A stretch of 64,000 nucleotides of DNA, from contig NC_015635.1 in NCBI RefSeq assembly GCF_000270245.1, positions 4,898,001 through 4,962,000 on the forward strand. The letters are read 5' to 3'. The translations under genes were made by a program, and so were the position numbers. Numbering within the stretch: position 1 is the stretch's first letter; every line of letters begins with the position of its first letter. Under the pieces are notes generated by a model that saw nothing but the letters and a program-made list of their open reading frames with translations, did not search any database and was not told where the DNA came from. This DNA is from Microlunatus phosphovorus NM-1 (GTDB lineage Bacteria; Actinomycetota; Actinomycetes; Propionibacteriales; Propionibacteriaceae). Shown here piece by piece: positions 33,947 to 43,215 of the stretch.

Positions 33947-34723
33947 ATGCAGCCAGCGACGATCCGGAGACTTCTCGTCTTCGGTGTCTGCCTGGTTACC
34001 GTCAGCTGTCTGTATCTGGTGCCGAGTGTGTCGGGGTCGTCGAGCCGGATCGGTACGTCGAGCCGACCCCACGATGCGCGTACCACACCACCTGGTCCGG
34101 CGAGTGGTGATCTCTCGGTCCCGGGAAGTAGCGCCCCACCGGCGAGCAACTCCACGTTGTCGCCGTTGCCCAATCCGACGGCCGCCACGCGATCGGCGAC
34201 GGCCACAAGCTCCGCCGATTCCCGCACCCTCATCGACCAGGCCGAACCATCCAGCTCGGTCGGCGCAGGCACGCAGCGACCTACCGTGCGACGAGTCACC
34301 GCCGGACAAAGCAAGCCGGCCGCGACCGCCGTCGACGGACTCACCGATCACGCTCCACCCACGGCAATCAACCGGTTGTGGTCGACTGGCGCGGATCCAG
34401 AGCTGCTGGGCGTCGCCTGGACGGCAGCGACCGACGATCGAGGATCGGTCTGGTACGAGGTGTGGGTCAACGGGTTCAACGTCACCAGCACACAGCAGCC
34501 GGAAGCCACCGTCGGCTGGTTCAACGACTCCAGGAGCCATGTCGTCCAGGTCCGCGCAGTGGACCTCGCCGGCAACAGGGGACCCTGGAGCCCGACACTG
34601 ATGGTCACCCAGCCGAGTCCCCCACCCGAATCTGAGCCGGCGAACAGGTCGGCCACCGACGCCGGCGCGAGCCCGACTGTCACGCCCTCGGACAGCGGCA
34701 GCCCTAAGGAAGACAACTCTTGA
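33947..34723 (+). CDS. Secreted Ser/Pro-rich protein with fibronectin III-like domain
   Basis: 258 residues. An N-terminal hydrophobic segment (LLVFGVCLVTVSCLYLVP) acts as signal or anchor, followed by a 100-residue Ser/Thr/Pro linker and a domain at about 135-225 with VAWTAATDDRGSVWYEVWVNG and HVVQVRAVDLAGNRGPWSP, the strand pattern of an FN3 domain. TAGACT is six bases before ATG (leaderless). It is inserted between the helicase-associated gene and xpb and overlaps xpb's TTG start by three bases. A surface protein in a DNA-repair neighbourhood is odd. Confidence 0.75.
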   Translation: MQPATIRRLLVFGVCLVTVSCLYLVPSVSGSSSRIGTSSRPHDARTTPPGPASGDLSVPGSSAPPASNSTLSPLPNPTAATRSATATSSADSRTLIDQAEPSSSVGAGTQRPTVRRVTAGQSKPAATAVDGLTDHAPPTAINRLWSTGADPELLGVAWTAATDDRGSVWYEVWVNGFNVTSTQQPEATVGWFNDSRSHVVQVRAVDLAGNRGPWSPTLMVTQPSPPPESEPANRSATDAGASPTVTPSDSGSPKEDNS

Positions 34724-36366
34724 CACGTAGTACCCCTGGACCGTTGGTGGTCCAGTCCGACAAGACGCTGCTGCTCGAAGTCGACCATCCCGACGCCGAC
34801 GCGTGCCGGATGGCCATCGCGCCGTTCGCCGAGCTGGAGCGAGCCCCGGAGCACATCCACACCTATCGACTGACCCCGCTCGGGCTCTGGAACGCCCGTG
34901 CTGCGGGGCACGATGCCGAGCAGGTCGTCGACACCCTGCTCACCTACAGCCGCTATCCCGTGCCGAGCTCGTTGCTGGTCGATGTCGCCGACACGATGGA
35001 CCGGTTCGGTCGACTCCGGCTGGAGAAGCACCCCACCCAGGGTCTGGTGCTGGTCAGTACCGATCGGGCGGTGCTGACCGAGGTGCTGCGCTCGGCCAAG
35101 GTCAAAGGGCTGGTCGGTGCCAGGCTCGACGACGACACCGTGGTCGTCCATGCCTCCGAGCGGGGTCACCTCAAGCAGGTGCTGCTCAAGCTGGGCTGGC
35201 CGGCCGAGGACCTGGCCGGCTATGTCGACGGCGAGGCGCACGCGATCGCCCTGGAGCAGGACGGCTGGGAGCTGCGGCCGTACCAGCAGCAGGCCGCGGA
35301 TTCCTTCTGGCACGGCGGTTCCGGCGTGGTGGTGCTGCCCTGCGGCGCCGGCAAGACCGTGGTCGGCGCTGCCTCGATGGCCCATGCCCAGGCAACGACG
35401 CTGATCCTGGTCACCAACACCGTCTCGGCCCGGCAGTGGCGCGACGAACTGCTCCGCCGGACCACCCTGACCGCTGACGAGATCGGCGAATACTCCGGCG
35501 CCAAGAAGCAGATCCGGCCGGTGACCATCGCCACCTATCAGGTGATCACCACCAAGCGCGGCGGCATCCATCCACACCTGGAGCTGTTCGGCGCCCGGGA
35601 CTGGGGTCTGGTGATCTATGACGAGGTACACCTGCTGCCGGCGCCGGTGTTTCGGATGACCGCGGATCTGCAGGCTCGGCGGAGGCTGGGGCTGACGGCG
35701 ACGCTCGTCCGCGAGGACGGCCGAGAGGGCGATGTGTTCTCCCTGATCGGACCGAAGCGGTATGACGCGCCGTGGAAGGACATCGAGGCCCAGGGCTATA
35801 TCGCCCCGGCCGATTGCGTCGAGGTGCGAGTGACCTTGAGCGAGCCGGAGCGGATGACGTACGCGGTTGCCGAGCCGGACGTGAAATACCGCCTGGCTTC
35901 GACCGCCGAGTCGAAAACCCAGGTCGTCATCGACCTGGTGGCCAAGCACCGCGGCGTACCGATCTTGGTGATCGGCCAGTACGTCGACCAGCTCGAGGAT
36001 CTGGCCGCCCGGCTGGACGCACCGCTGATCACCGGCGAGACCACGGTCCGGCAGCGCGAACGGCTGTATGAGGCATTCCGGTCCGGCGAGGTCGATCTGC
36101 TGGTGGTCAGCAAGGTGGCGAACTTCTCCATCGACCTGCCCAGCGCGCAGGTGGCCATCCAGGTGTCAGGTGCTTTCGGCTCTCGCCAGGAAGAGGCGCA
36201 ACGACTGGGCCGGCTGCTGCGACCGAAATCCGAGGGGACGACAGCCAGATTCCTGGCCGTCGTCGCCCGCGACACCGTCGACGCCGACTTCGCCGCGCAC
36301 CGGCAGCGGTTCCTGGCCGAGCAGGGCTACGCCTACACGATCATGGACGCCGAAGACGCTGTGTAG
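34720..36366 (+). CDS. XPB/ERCC3-type DNA helicase
   Basis: 548 residues. The N-terminal damage-recognition-like domain reaches about residue 175. Motif I LPCGAGKTVVGAAS, motif II IYDEVHLL, motif III LGLTATL followed at once by VREDG (the RED motif of XPB), and C-terminal RecA domain with PILVIGQYVDQLEDL and QRLGRLLRPK. A 3'-5' helicase acting in nucleotide excision repair or transcription. The start TTG 34720 overlaps the previous stop (TTGA), with AAGGAAGA upstream, so translation is coupled. Confidence 0.92.
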   Translation: MTRSTPGPLVVQSDKTLLLEVDHPDADACRMAIAPFAELERAPEHIHTYRLTPLGLWNARAAGHDAEQVVDTLLTYSRYPVPSSLLVDVADTMDRFGRLRLEKHPTQGLVLVSTDRAVLTEVLRSAKVKGLVGARLDDDTVVVHASERGHLKQVLLKLGWPAEDLAGYVDGEAHAIALEQDGWELRPYQQQAADSFWHGGSGVVVLPCGAGKTVVGAASMAHAQATTLILVTNTVSARQWRDELLRRTTLTADEIGEYSGAKKQIRPVTIATYQVITTKRGGIHPHLELFGARDWGLVIYDEVHLLPAPVFRMTADLQARRRLGLTATLVREDGREGDVFSLIGPKRYDAPWKDIEAQGYIAPADCVEVRVTLSEPERMTYAVAEPDVKYRLASTAESKTQVVIDLVAKHRGVPILVIGQYVDQLEDLAARLDAPLITGETTVRQRERLYEAFRSGEVDLLVVSKVANFSIDLPSAQVAIQVSGAFGSRQEEAQRLGRLLRPKSEGTTARFLAVVARDTVDADFAAHRQRFLAEQGYAYTIMDAEDAV

Positions 36367-36521
36367 TCGTCGACTCGCTGCTCGGCTGCGCTCCCAAGAC
36401 TCCGTCTTCACTCCTCGCTCGCAAACGAAGAACATGTTTGCTCCCTCGTCGCTCCAGACGGAGCCATCGCTCCGCCTCACGGCCGCTCGCGACGGGAGTC
36501 GTCGACTCGCTGCTCGGCTGC
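36365..36521. repeat. 25-bp exact direct repeats after xpb
   Basis: AGTCGTCGACTCGCTGCTCG plus five more bases is identical at 36365-36389 and 36497-36521. Between them lie smaller hairpins such as GCAAAC/GTTTGC and a repeated CGCTCGCGACGG. The first copy overlaps the xpb stop codon. The 399-base gap between xpb and the USP gene has no gene; it holds these repeats, a hairpin and two 52-bp units. Confidence 0.6.
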
Positions 36522-36571
36522 TCCACCGGTCGCTCGCGACGGTACGGACGCAGCCGACTCTGAGATCGAGT

Positions 36572-36618
36572 GGTGCGTGGATGTAGCTTTCCTCGAAGCG
36601 AAGCTACATCTGCGCACC
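36572..36618. terminator. Long hairpin between convergent xpb and USP genes
   Basis: GGTGCG (36572-36577) with CGCACC (36613-36618) and GATGTAGCTT (36580-36589) with AAGCTACATC (36601-36610) form a 16-base-pair stem with one 2x2 internal loop and an 11-base hairpin loop. CTTTC follows. Confidence 0.55.
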
Positions 36619-36656
36619 TTTCGCTGGAGTCGTGATGGTGCCCCCATCACGAGGAC

Positions 36657-36760
36657 GGCGCATCTGGCGCCGCGGGGCCAAACACGACCGCTGATCCTGC
36701 GGAGAGCACGTACCTCTGGCGCCGCCGGGCCACAAGCGACCGTGGACGCCCGCGACTGCA
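36657..36760 (+). repeat. 52-bp-period repeat family, two units
   Basis: Cores GGGCCAAACACGACC and GGGCCACAAGCGACC, each preceded by CTGGCGCC(G), start at 36675 and 36727, exactly 52 bases apart. The left flank CATC/TACCTC matches the GTACGTCTC part of units elsewhere. They lie just before the end of the USP gene on the other strand. Confidence 0.6.
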
Positions 36761-36765
36761 GGCCG

Positions 36766-37677
36766 TCACTCGCTGCTGGCGGCGTGCTTCCTCGAGGGCT
36801 TGTGCACTACGGCGACCGGGCGCGGCGAGTCCTGCATCAGGGTGCGGCTGACCGAACCGAGGATCGCCCGACTGAACGAGCGGTGGCCACGCGAGCCGAC
36901 GACGGTCAACTCGGCAGATCTGCTGGCCTCCACCAGCGCTTCGGCCGGTGTCCCGCGCACCGTCACCTGCTCGATCTCCACATCGGAATAGCTGTGACCC
37001 TTCACCCGGTCGAGCGATTCGCTGATGGTCTTCTCCGCCAACCAGCGCTCCGACTCCTCGAACTCGGCGATGACCTCCGGCTCGATCGGTCGAGCCAGCC
37101 ACGGCACGTGGTAGGCGCACAGCACCGTCAGACCCAACTGGCGCCGCCGGGCCTCCTCCAGCGCCATGTGCAGCGCCGCGTCGGAGTGCTCAGATCCGTC
37201 CACACCGACCAGCACCCGTCCGTCGGGCGCGGGGTGCTCCCGCCATTCCGGCGGCACGATGTAGACCGGGCAGACAGACTTGCCGGCCAGCCGCACGCTC
37301 ACCGAGCCGAGCAGCTTGCCGCTGATCGCACCCAGACCTCGGGTGCCGACCACCAGCGCGTCCGCATGCTTGGACGCCTCGATCAGCACCGCAGCCGGCG
37401 GGCCACTGGCCAACCGTGCGGTCACCGAGACCCCCTCCGGCGCGGCCGCGCGCGCCGCCGCAAGTGCGGCGTCCAGCAGCCCCTGTGAATAGAGGGTCAG
37501 CTCGTCGATATCGGGACGCGTCATCACCATCCCGTAGGCATCGGAGACCACGGGCACTGCCAGCGCATAGATCAACTCGACTTCGGCACCTCGGCGAGCG
37601 GCCTCCTCCAGGCCCCAATGCATGGCGGCCTCGCTCTCCGGCGAGCCGTCGATGCCGATGATCAAGTGCTTGGACAT
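36766..37677 (-). CDS. Tandem universal stress protein
   Basis: 303 residues with two USP domains: residues 1-145 starting KHLIIGIDGSPESEAAMHW and 155-298 starting GRVLVGVDGSEHSDAALHMA. The ATP-binding signature G-2X-G-9X-G(S/T) is seen as GTRGLGAISGKLLGSVS and GSRGHRSFSRAILGSVS, so both domains can bind nucleotide. ATG 37677 follows GGGGGAGAG. Cytoplasmic stress and dormancy role; double-domain USPs are typical of actinobacteria. Confidence 0.92.
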   Translation of the reverse strand: MSKHLIIGIDGSPESEAAMHWGLEEAARRGAEVELIYALAVPVVSDAYGMVMTRPDIDELTLYSQGLLDAALAAARAAAPEGVSVTARLASGPPAAVLIEASKHADALVVGTRGLGAISGKLLGSVSVRLAGKSVCPVYIVPPEWREHPAPDGRVLVGVDGSEHSDAALHMALEEARRRQLGLTVLCAYHVPWLARPIEPEVIAEFEESERWLAEKTISESLDRVKGHSYSDVEIEQVTVRGTPAEALVEASRSAELTVVGSRGHRSFSRAILGSVSRTLMQDSPRPVAVVHKPSRKHAASSE

Positions 37678-37824
37678 CTCTCCCCCTCCATCGGTGGTAT
37701 CACCTCCTATCTTGCCTGCCACCGTTACCGACCAGTAGGGCCGGTGGTTCGCCACCCCGGGCCCAAGGTCCCGGCGCACCCCAAGCAAGACCAAGTCCCG
37801 TTGTCAGCATCGCCGTCGAGCGTG

Positions 37825-37985
37825 GCCGCGTACGTCTTGCACCCGCGGGCCACGAACGATCGTCGACCGGGCGCGCGCGGCGTACGTCTTGCGCCCGCGG
37901 GCCACGAACGATCACCGACCGGGCGTCGCCGACATACGTCCTGCACCCCCGGGCGACGAACGATCGCAGACCCCGGAAGATCCGT
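37825..37985 (+). repeat. 52-bp-period repeat family, three units
   Basis: Cores GGGCCACGAACGATC, GGGCCACGAACGATC and GGGCGACGAACGATC start at 37847, 37899 and 37951, each exactly 52 bases apart, with TACGTCTTGC(A/G)CCC(G/C)C before them. The array fills part of the 419-base divergent gap between the USP gene and the CocE gene; the rest shows no gene. Confidence 0.65.
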
Positions 37986-38096
37986 ACGCGATACCTCGAT
38001 CGGGAACCGGGCCGGTCCTGAGCTGGTCAGTCGGGCCCGCGCTCGGCCAGAATGGACATCGGCGGCCTCCGCCCGAGACGAGGACGGCATCGAGCG

Positions 38097-39758
38097 ATGA
38101 ACACGCAATCGCGCCCATCGGCACGGCCACGGACTCGACGCCGCCGGGTTCTCGATGGCGCGACCGATCGGATCTTCAAACTGCCGCCCGGTGAGCGGGA
38201 GTACACCGTGACCGACGGAGTGCCCGTTCCGATGCGGGACGGCGTGCAACTCCTCACCGACATCTACACGCCGGTCGGCCCGCCATCCGGCACTCTGCTC
38301 ATTCGCACCCCGTACGGCCGCTCGAGTCTGATCTCCTCACTGACCGCCCGCAGCTACGCAGCCCACGGCTACCGGGTGGTGAACCAGAGCTGCCGCGGCA
38401 CCTTCGGCTCAGGTGGCGACTTCGAGCCGTTCCGGCACGAGATCGACGACGGCGCGGACACCGTCGCGTGGCTGCGTACCCAACCATGGTTCGACGGCCG
38501 ATTTGCGTTGTGCGGAGCTTCCTATCTCGGCTACACGGCGTGGGCGATCATGGTCGACCCTCCGCCGGAGCTGGCCTGTGCGGTGATAGCGGTCACCGCA
38601 CACGACAACCATTGGGTGGCACACGGCGGCGGGGCCTTCTCACTCGAACAGCTCCTGAGCCTGTTCGACGGCTTCGGACACATCGAGGGCGGCATGGTCG
38701 GCGGATTGCTGCGCGGCGTCACCGCCCGGCGGCGGCTCAGACCCGGATTCGAGGAGCTGCCCCTCGTCGACGCCGAAGAGACCGTCCTCGCCGGCAGCAC
38801 GATGCCTTACCGCGCGTGGCTCACCGCCGCCGATCCCGAGGATCCGGTGTGGCAACCGATGCGGCTCACCCAAGCCCTGGAGCGGGTCTCCGTCCCCGTC
38901 TTACTGCAGGAAGGCTGGCAGGACCGCTTCGTCGCCCAGATGATCGAGCAGTACGCGTGTCTGCGCCGACGTGGCGTCGAGGTCGGCCTGACCATCGGCC
39001 CGTGGACTCACGTCGAAGTGGCGACGAAGGGTCTGGGCGTCGTCACCCAGGACGCTCTCGACTGGCTGGCCGAGCACCTCGCCCGAACCGAAAGCGGCCG
39101 GCGTTCCAGCCCGGTACGCCTCTACGTCACCGGCGCCGAGGAATGGCGCGAGCTGCCCGATTGGCCGCCGCCTGCCACCGAGCGGGTGCTCTACTTACAG
39201 GCCCACGGTGAGCTCGGCGAGAATCCGCCTGACTCGGCGGTAGGTCCATCGATGTTCACCTACGACCCGACCAACCCCACTCCGGCGGTCGGCGGCCAGG
39301 TGATCAACCCAGCGATCGGTGGCCGCCGGGACAACCGAAAGCTGGACCAGCGCGTCGACGTCTTGACCTTCACCGGTCCGCCGCTGTCCGAGCCACTGGA
39401 GGTGATCGGCACCCCGTACGTCGAGTTGGTGCACCACAGCACCAACCCGTACGCCGACCTCTTCGTCCGGCTGTGCGAGGTCCAACCGAGCGGACGGTCG
39501 ATCAACCTCAGCGACGGGTTCCGCCGACTGACCCCGGGGAACGCCGACGGGCTTGTCCGGATCGAGCTCGACGCGTTGGCGCACCGCTTCGTCCCCGGAA
39601 CCCGCATCCGCCTCCAGATCTCCGGCGGGGCCCACCCCCGCTACGCCCGGAACCTCGGCACAGATGAGGATCCGGCAACCGGAACCCGGCTCGTGCCTTC
39701 GCACCGGACGATCTCCCACGGGGACGGCGGCTGCTCCCGGGTCATCCTTCCTTCCTGA
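38097..39758 (+). CDS. CocE/NonD-family serine hydrolase
   Basis: 553 residues from ATG 38097. VPVPMRDGVQLLTDIYTP is the family N-terminus; GYRVVNQSCRGTFGSGGDFEPF and nucleophile elbow CGASYLGYTAW follow; EGWQDRF supplies the Asp and GPWTHVE the His. The C-terminal jelly-roll (X-Pro dipeptidyl-peptidase type) starts near residue 340 and ends with HRFVPGTRIRLQISGG. Hydrolyses esters or acyl-peptides (the family includes cocaine esterase and glutaryl acylases). No signal peptide. It is a stand-alone gene. Confidence 0.9.
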   Translation: MNTQSRPSARPRTRRRRVLDGATDRIFKLPPGEREYTVTDGVPVPMRDGVQLLTDIYTPVGPPSGTLLIRTPYGRSSLISSLTARSYAAHGYRVVNQSCRGTFGSGGDFEPFRHEIDDGADTVAWLRTQPWFDGRFALCGASYLGYTAWAIMVDPPPELACAVIAVTAHDNHWVAHGGGAFSLEQLLSLFDGFGHIEGGMVGGLLRGVTARRRLRPGFEELPLVDAEETVLAGSTMPYRAWLTAADPEDPVWQPMRLTQALERVSVPVLLQEGWQDRFVAQMIEQYACLRRRGVEVGLTIGPWTHVEVATKGLGVVTQDALDWLAEHLARTESGRRSSPVRLYVTGAEEWRELPDWPPPATERVLYLQAHGELGENPPDSAVGPSMFTYDPTNPTPAVGGQVINPAIGGRRDNRKLDQRVDVLTFTGPPLSEPLEVIGTPYVELVHHSTNPYADLFVRLCEVQPSGRSINLSDGFRRLTPGNADGLVRIELDALAHRFVPGTRIRLQISGGAHPRYARNLGTDEDPATGTRLVPSHRTISHGDGGCSRVILPS

Positions 39759-39831
39759 CAGCTCATCCACAGCTTCACGCCAGTCCTGACACAACCGCGC
39801 TGGGCAGTCTGCGATCCGCAGAGCTGTTCGT

Positions 39832-39846
39832 CGGGGAACTTCCCCG
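39832..39846. promoter_or_regulatory. Perfect palindrome upstream of the MacAB operon
   Basis: CGGGGAA-C-TTCCCCG: seven-base arms with one central base, 22 bases before the first start. Its position between the promoter zone and the ribosome site fits a repressor site. Confidence 0.45.
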
Positions 39847-39867
39847 TGCGTGAAGGGACTCGTGTCA

Positions 39868-40353
39868 GTGACCCAGCTGGATGCCCCAGAGGCGGCTGTC
39901 AGCGCGCCCCCGACGCGCTCGCGAAAGCATCGGTTGGGTCGCAGGCTGGGCCGCCGCGGCACGATCGTGCTGATCCTGGCCCTCGTCCTGCTGCTCGGCG
40001 GCGCCGGCTATGGCGTGTGGGCGCTGTTCTTGTCCGACCAGGGCTCGGCCGCGACCCAGTACCGCACGATGACAGTCAGCACCGGCACCCTCAAGTCCAC
40101 TGTCAGCGCCTCCGGGACTCTCAATCCGGCCAAGCAGACCGAACTGTCGTTCGGCTCGTCCGGTGTGGTGACCAAGGTGTCGGCGAAGGTCGGCGACAAG
40201 GTCAGCAAGGGCGACGTCCTCGCCAAGATCAACGAGGACGAGCTCCAGATCGACCTCGATGCCGCAGAAGCCGAGCTGACCGAGGCGGAGGACTCCCTCA
40301 GCGACCTGCAGGACGACTCCGATGCGACCGACACTGCCCTCGCCTCGGCCTAG
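39868..40353 (+). CDS. MacA-like adaptor, N-terminal part ended by in-frame TAG
   Basis: 161 residues. A basic N-terminus, membrane helix (IVLILALVLLLGGAGYGVWALF), then the first half of the lipoyl-like barrel (TELSFGSSGVVTKVSAKVGDKV, SKGDVLAKINEDELQ) and the first helix of a coiled coil (AEAELTEAEDSLSDLQDD). It stops at TAG 40351 in the middle of the hairpin. GTG 39868 is best placed after AAGGGA; 39850 and 39862 are alternatives. The following ORF is in the same frame, so this is a broken gene, possibly CAG changed to TAG. Confidence 0.8.
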   Translation: MTQLDAPEAAVSAPPTRSRKHRLGRRLGRRGTIVLILALVLLLGGAGYGVWALFLSDQGSAATQYRTMTVSTGTLKSTVSASGTLNPAKQTELSFGSSGVVTKVSAKVGDKVSKGDVLAKINEDELQIDLDAAEAELTEAEDSLSDLQDDSDATDTALASA

Positions 40354-40365
40354 GCCGCCGTACGG

Positions 40366-41231
40366 GTGAAGCAGAACGCCGTGAAGCAAGCCACGGCGGC
40401 CCTCGATGACGCCGAACTGGTGGCGCCCTTCGCCGGCACGATCGCGGCCGTCGGGATCGAGAAGGGCGACACCGTCGGATCCTCCTCTGGCTCGAGCTCT
40501 GGCTCGTCCGGCGGCAGCGGCTCTGGCTCGTCCGAGGGCAGCGGATCCGGCAACTCCAACGACTCGGAGTCGATCACGCTGATCAGCACCGGCACATTCG
40601 TGGTCGACACCTCGGTCTCCAACGTGGATCTGCCCTCGATCAAGAAGGGTCTGCAGGCGACCATCACTCCCACTGGCAGCGAGCAGCCGGTCTTCGGCAC
40701 CGTCAGCACCGTCGGGGTGATGGCCAGCAGCTCACAGAACAGCTCCTCGAACAGTGGCTCGGGATCCAACAGCGGCTCGGGGACCTTCCCGGTGACGATC
40801 GCCGTGACCGGCAAACACACCGACCTGCTGCCCGGGTCCAGCGCCACCGTCGACATCACCGTCAAACAACTCGCCGACGTGATCAGCGTGCCGACCCAGG
40901 CGATCAGCACCGTCGACGGCAAGACCGTGGTGCAGAAGCTGGTCAACGGCCAGCAGGTCCAGACCGAGGTGAGCATCGGGCAGGTGATCGGCACCTCCAC
41001 CGTGATCACCAAGGGTCTCAGCGACGGAGACGAGGTCGTGGTCTTCTCCTTCACCGCTGCGACCAGCTCGCGTAGTGGCGGCAGCAACCAGAACCAAGGC
41101 TTCCCCGGAGGTGGTGGCCTCAATGGTGGTGGCTTCGGCGGCGGTCAGGGCGGGCCGCCCCAGTTCAGCGGTCAGGGCGGCCAGGGTGGTCAGGCTGGCC
41201 AAGGTAGCGGTCAAGGCAGTCGAGGCAATCG

Positions 41232-41235
<4 letters not shown>
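40366..41235 (+). CDS. MacA-like adaptor, C-terminal part after the amber codon
   Basis: Same frame as the part before TAG 40351; GTG 40366 is the first start codon available. It begins with the second coiled-coil helix (VKQNAVKQATAALDDAELVA), then APFAGTIAAVGIEKGD (barrel), a Gly/Ser linker, the beta-barrel and membrane-proximal domains (FVVDTSVSNVDLP, ISVPTQAISTVDGKTVV) and a Gly/Gln-rich tail ending SRGNR. It lacks a signal or membrane anchor alone. No strong ribosome site precedes the GTG. Overlaps the ATPase gene by 4 bases. Confidence 0.75.
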
Positions 41236-41935
<700 letters not shown>

Positions 41936-41939
<4 letters not shown>

Positions 41940-43162
41940 AGGTCTGGGAGACCCTCACGGTCGCGGCCGAGGCGGTGCGGCTCAACCGGGTCCGCTCGCT
42001 GCTCACCGTGCTCGGCATCATGATCGGCATCGCCTCGGTCAGCCTCACCGTCGGGTTGGGCCAAGGCGCCCAGAACCAGGTACGCGAGCAGATCAACGCC
42101 CTGGGCAGCAATCTGCTGATCGTCTCGCCGGGGTCGTCGACCAGTGGCGGCGTGCGCGGTGGCTTCGGCTCCGCCACCACCCTCACCAGGGCCGATGCCG
42201 AAGCTCTGGCCGATCCAAGCGTGGCGCCCAGCATCGGCGCGGTCGCGCCGGTGGCGACCACCCAGCAGGTGGTCACGTACGGCGAGCAGACCTGGACCTC
42301 CAGCGTGGTCGCAGCCACCCCTGACTGGCAGACCGTACGCTCGCGCACCCTGGCCAGCGGACGCTTCCTCACTGATGCGGACCTCGCCGACCTCGGCAAG
42401 GTCGTGGTGCTGGGGTCGAGCACAGCGGAGGAACTGCTCGGTGGACGCAACCCGGTAGGCGCCGAGGTGCAGATCAACGCCACCACCTTCACGGTGATCG
42501 GTGTGCTCGGCGCGAGCGGATCGTCGTCGAGTGCCACCAGCGACGACGACGTGGTGATCATGCCGTGGACCACCGCCAGCACCACGGTCGGCACCTCCGC
42601 GACCACCCTGTCCTCGATCTATCTGCAGGCCACGGACTCCGGCGCCTTGTCGGCGGCGTACCAGCAGGCCAACAGCGCCCTGCTCACGCTGCACGGCATC
42701 AGCTCCAGCGACGACGCGGACTTCACGATCACGAGCCAGGAGTCGATCGTGGAGGCTGCCACGGCTACCGATCGCACCCTCACCGTGCTGCTCGGCGGGA
42801 TCGCCGGTATCTCGCTGCTGGTCGGCGGCATCGGCGTCATGAACATCATGCTGGTCTCGGTTTCGGAACGGATCCGCGAGATCGGACTCCGCAAGGCGCT
42901 GGGTGCGGCACCTCGGCTGATCAGACGCCAGTTCCTGATGGAGGCCGGCATCCTCGGGTTGGCCGGCGGGATCCTCGGCCTCGGTATCGCGGCGCTGGGC
43001 GCCTGGCTGCTGCCGAAGCTGATCAGTCAGCCGGTCACCATGTCGCTCTGGGCCAGTGCCGGGGCGCTCGTCGTCGCCGTCGGCATCGGTCTGATCGCCG
43101 GCGTCTATCCCGCGACCCGGGCCGCCCGACTCGCCCCCATTGACGCCCTGCGGCGCGAATGA
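41936..43162 (+). CDS. MacB-type ABC transporter permease
   Basis: 408 residues from GTG 41936. The first helix lies in VRLNRVRSLLTVLGIMIGIASV, then a large extracytoplasmic MacB_PCD domain (about 45-285), then three helices with GGIAGISLLVGGIGVMNIML, SVSERIREIGLRKALGA (coupling helix), and ending ATRAARLAPIDALRRE: the FtsX/MacB fold. It moves peptides or lipophilic molecules with the adaptors in this operon. Start GTG overlaps the preceding stop. Confidence 0.92.
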
Positions 43163-43215
43163 CCTCGCCGTATCCCTCAGTCACCCCGAATGTGCTTGTT
43201 CACAAGGAGAAATCG

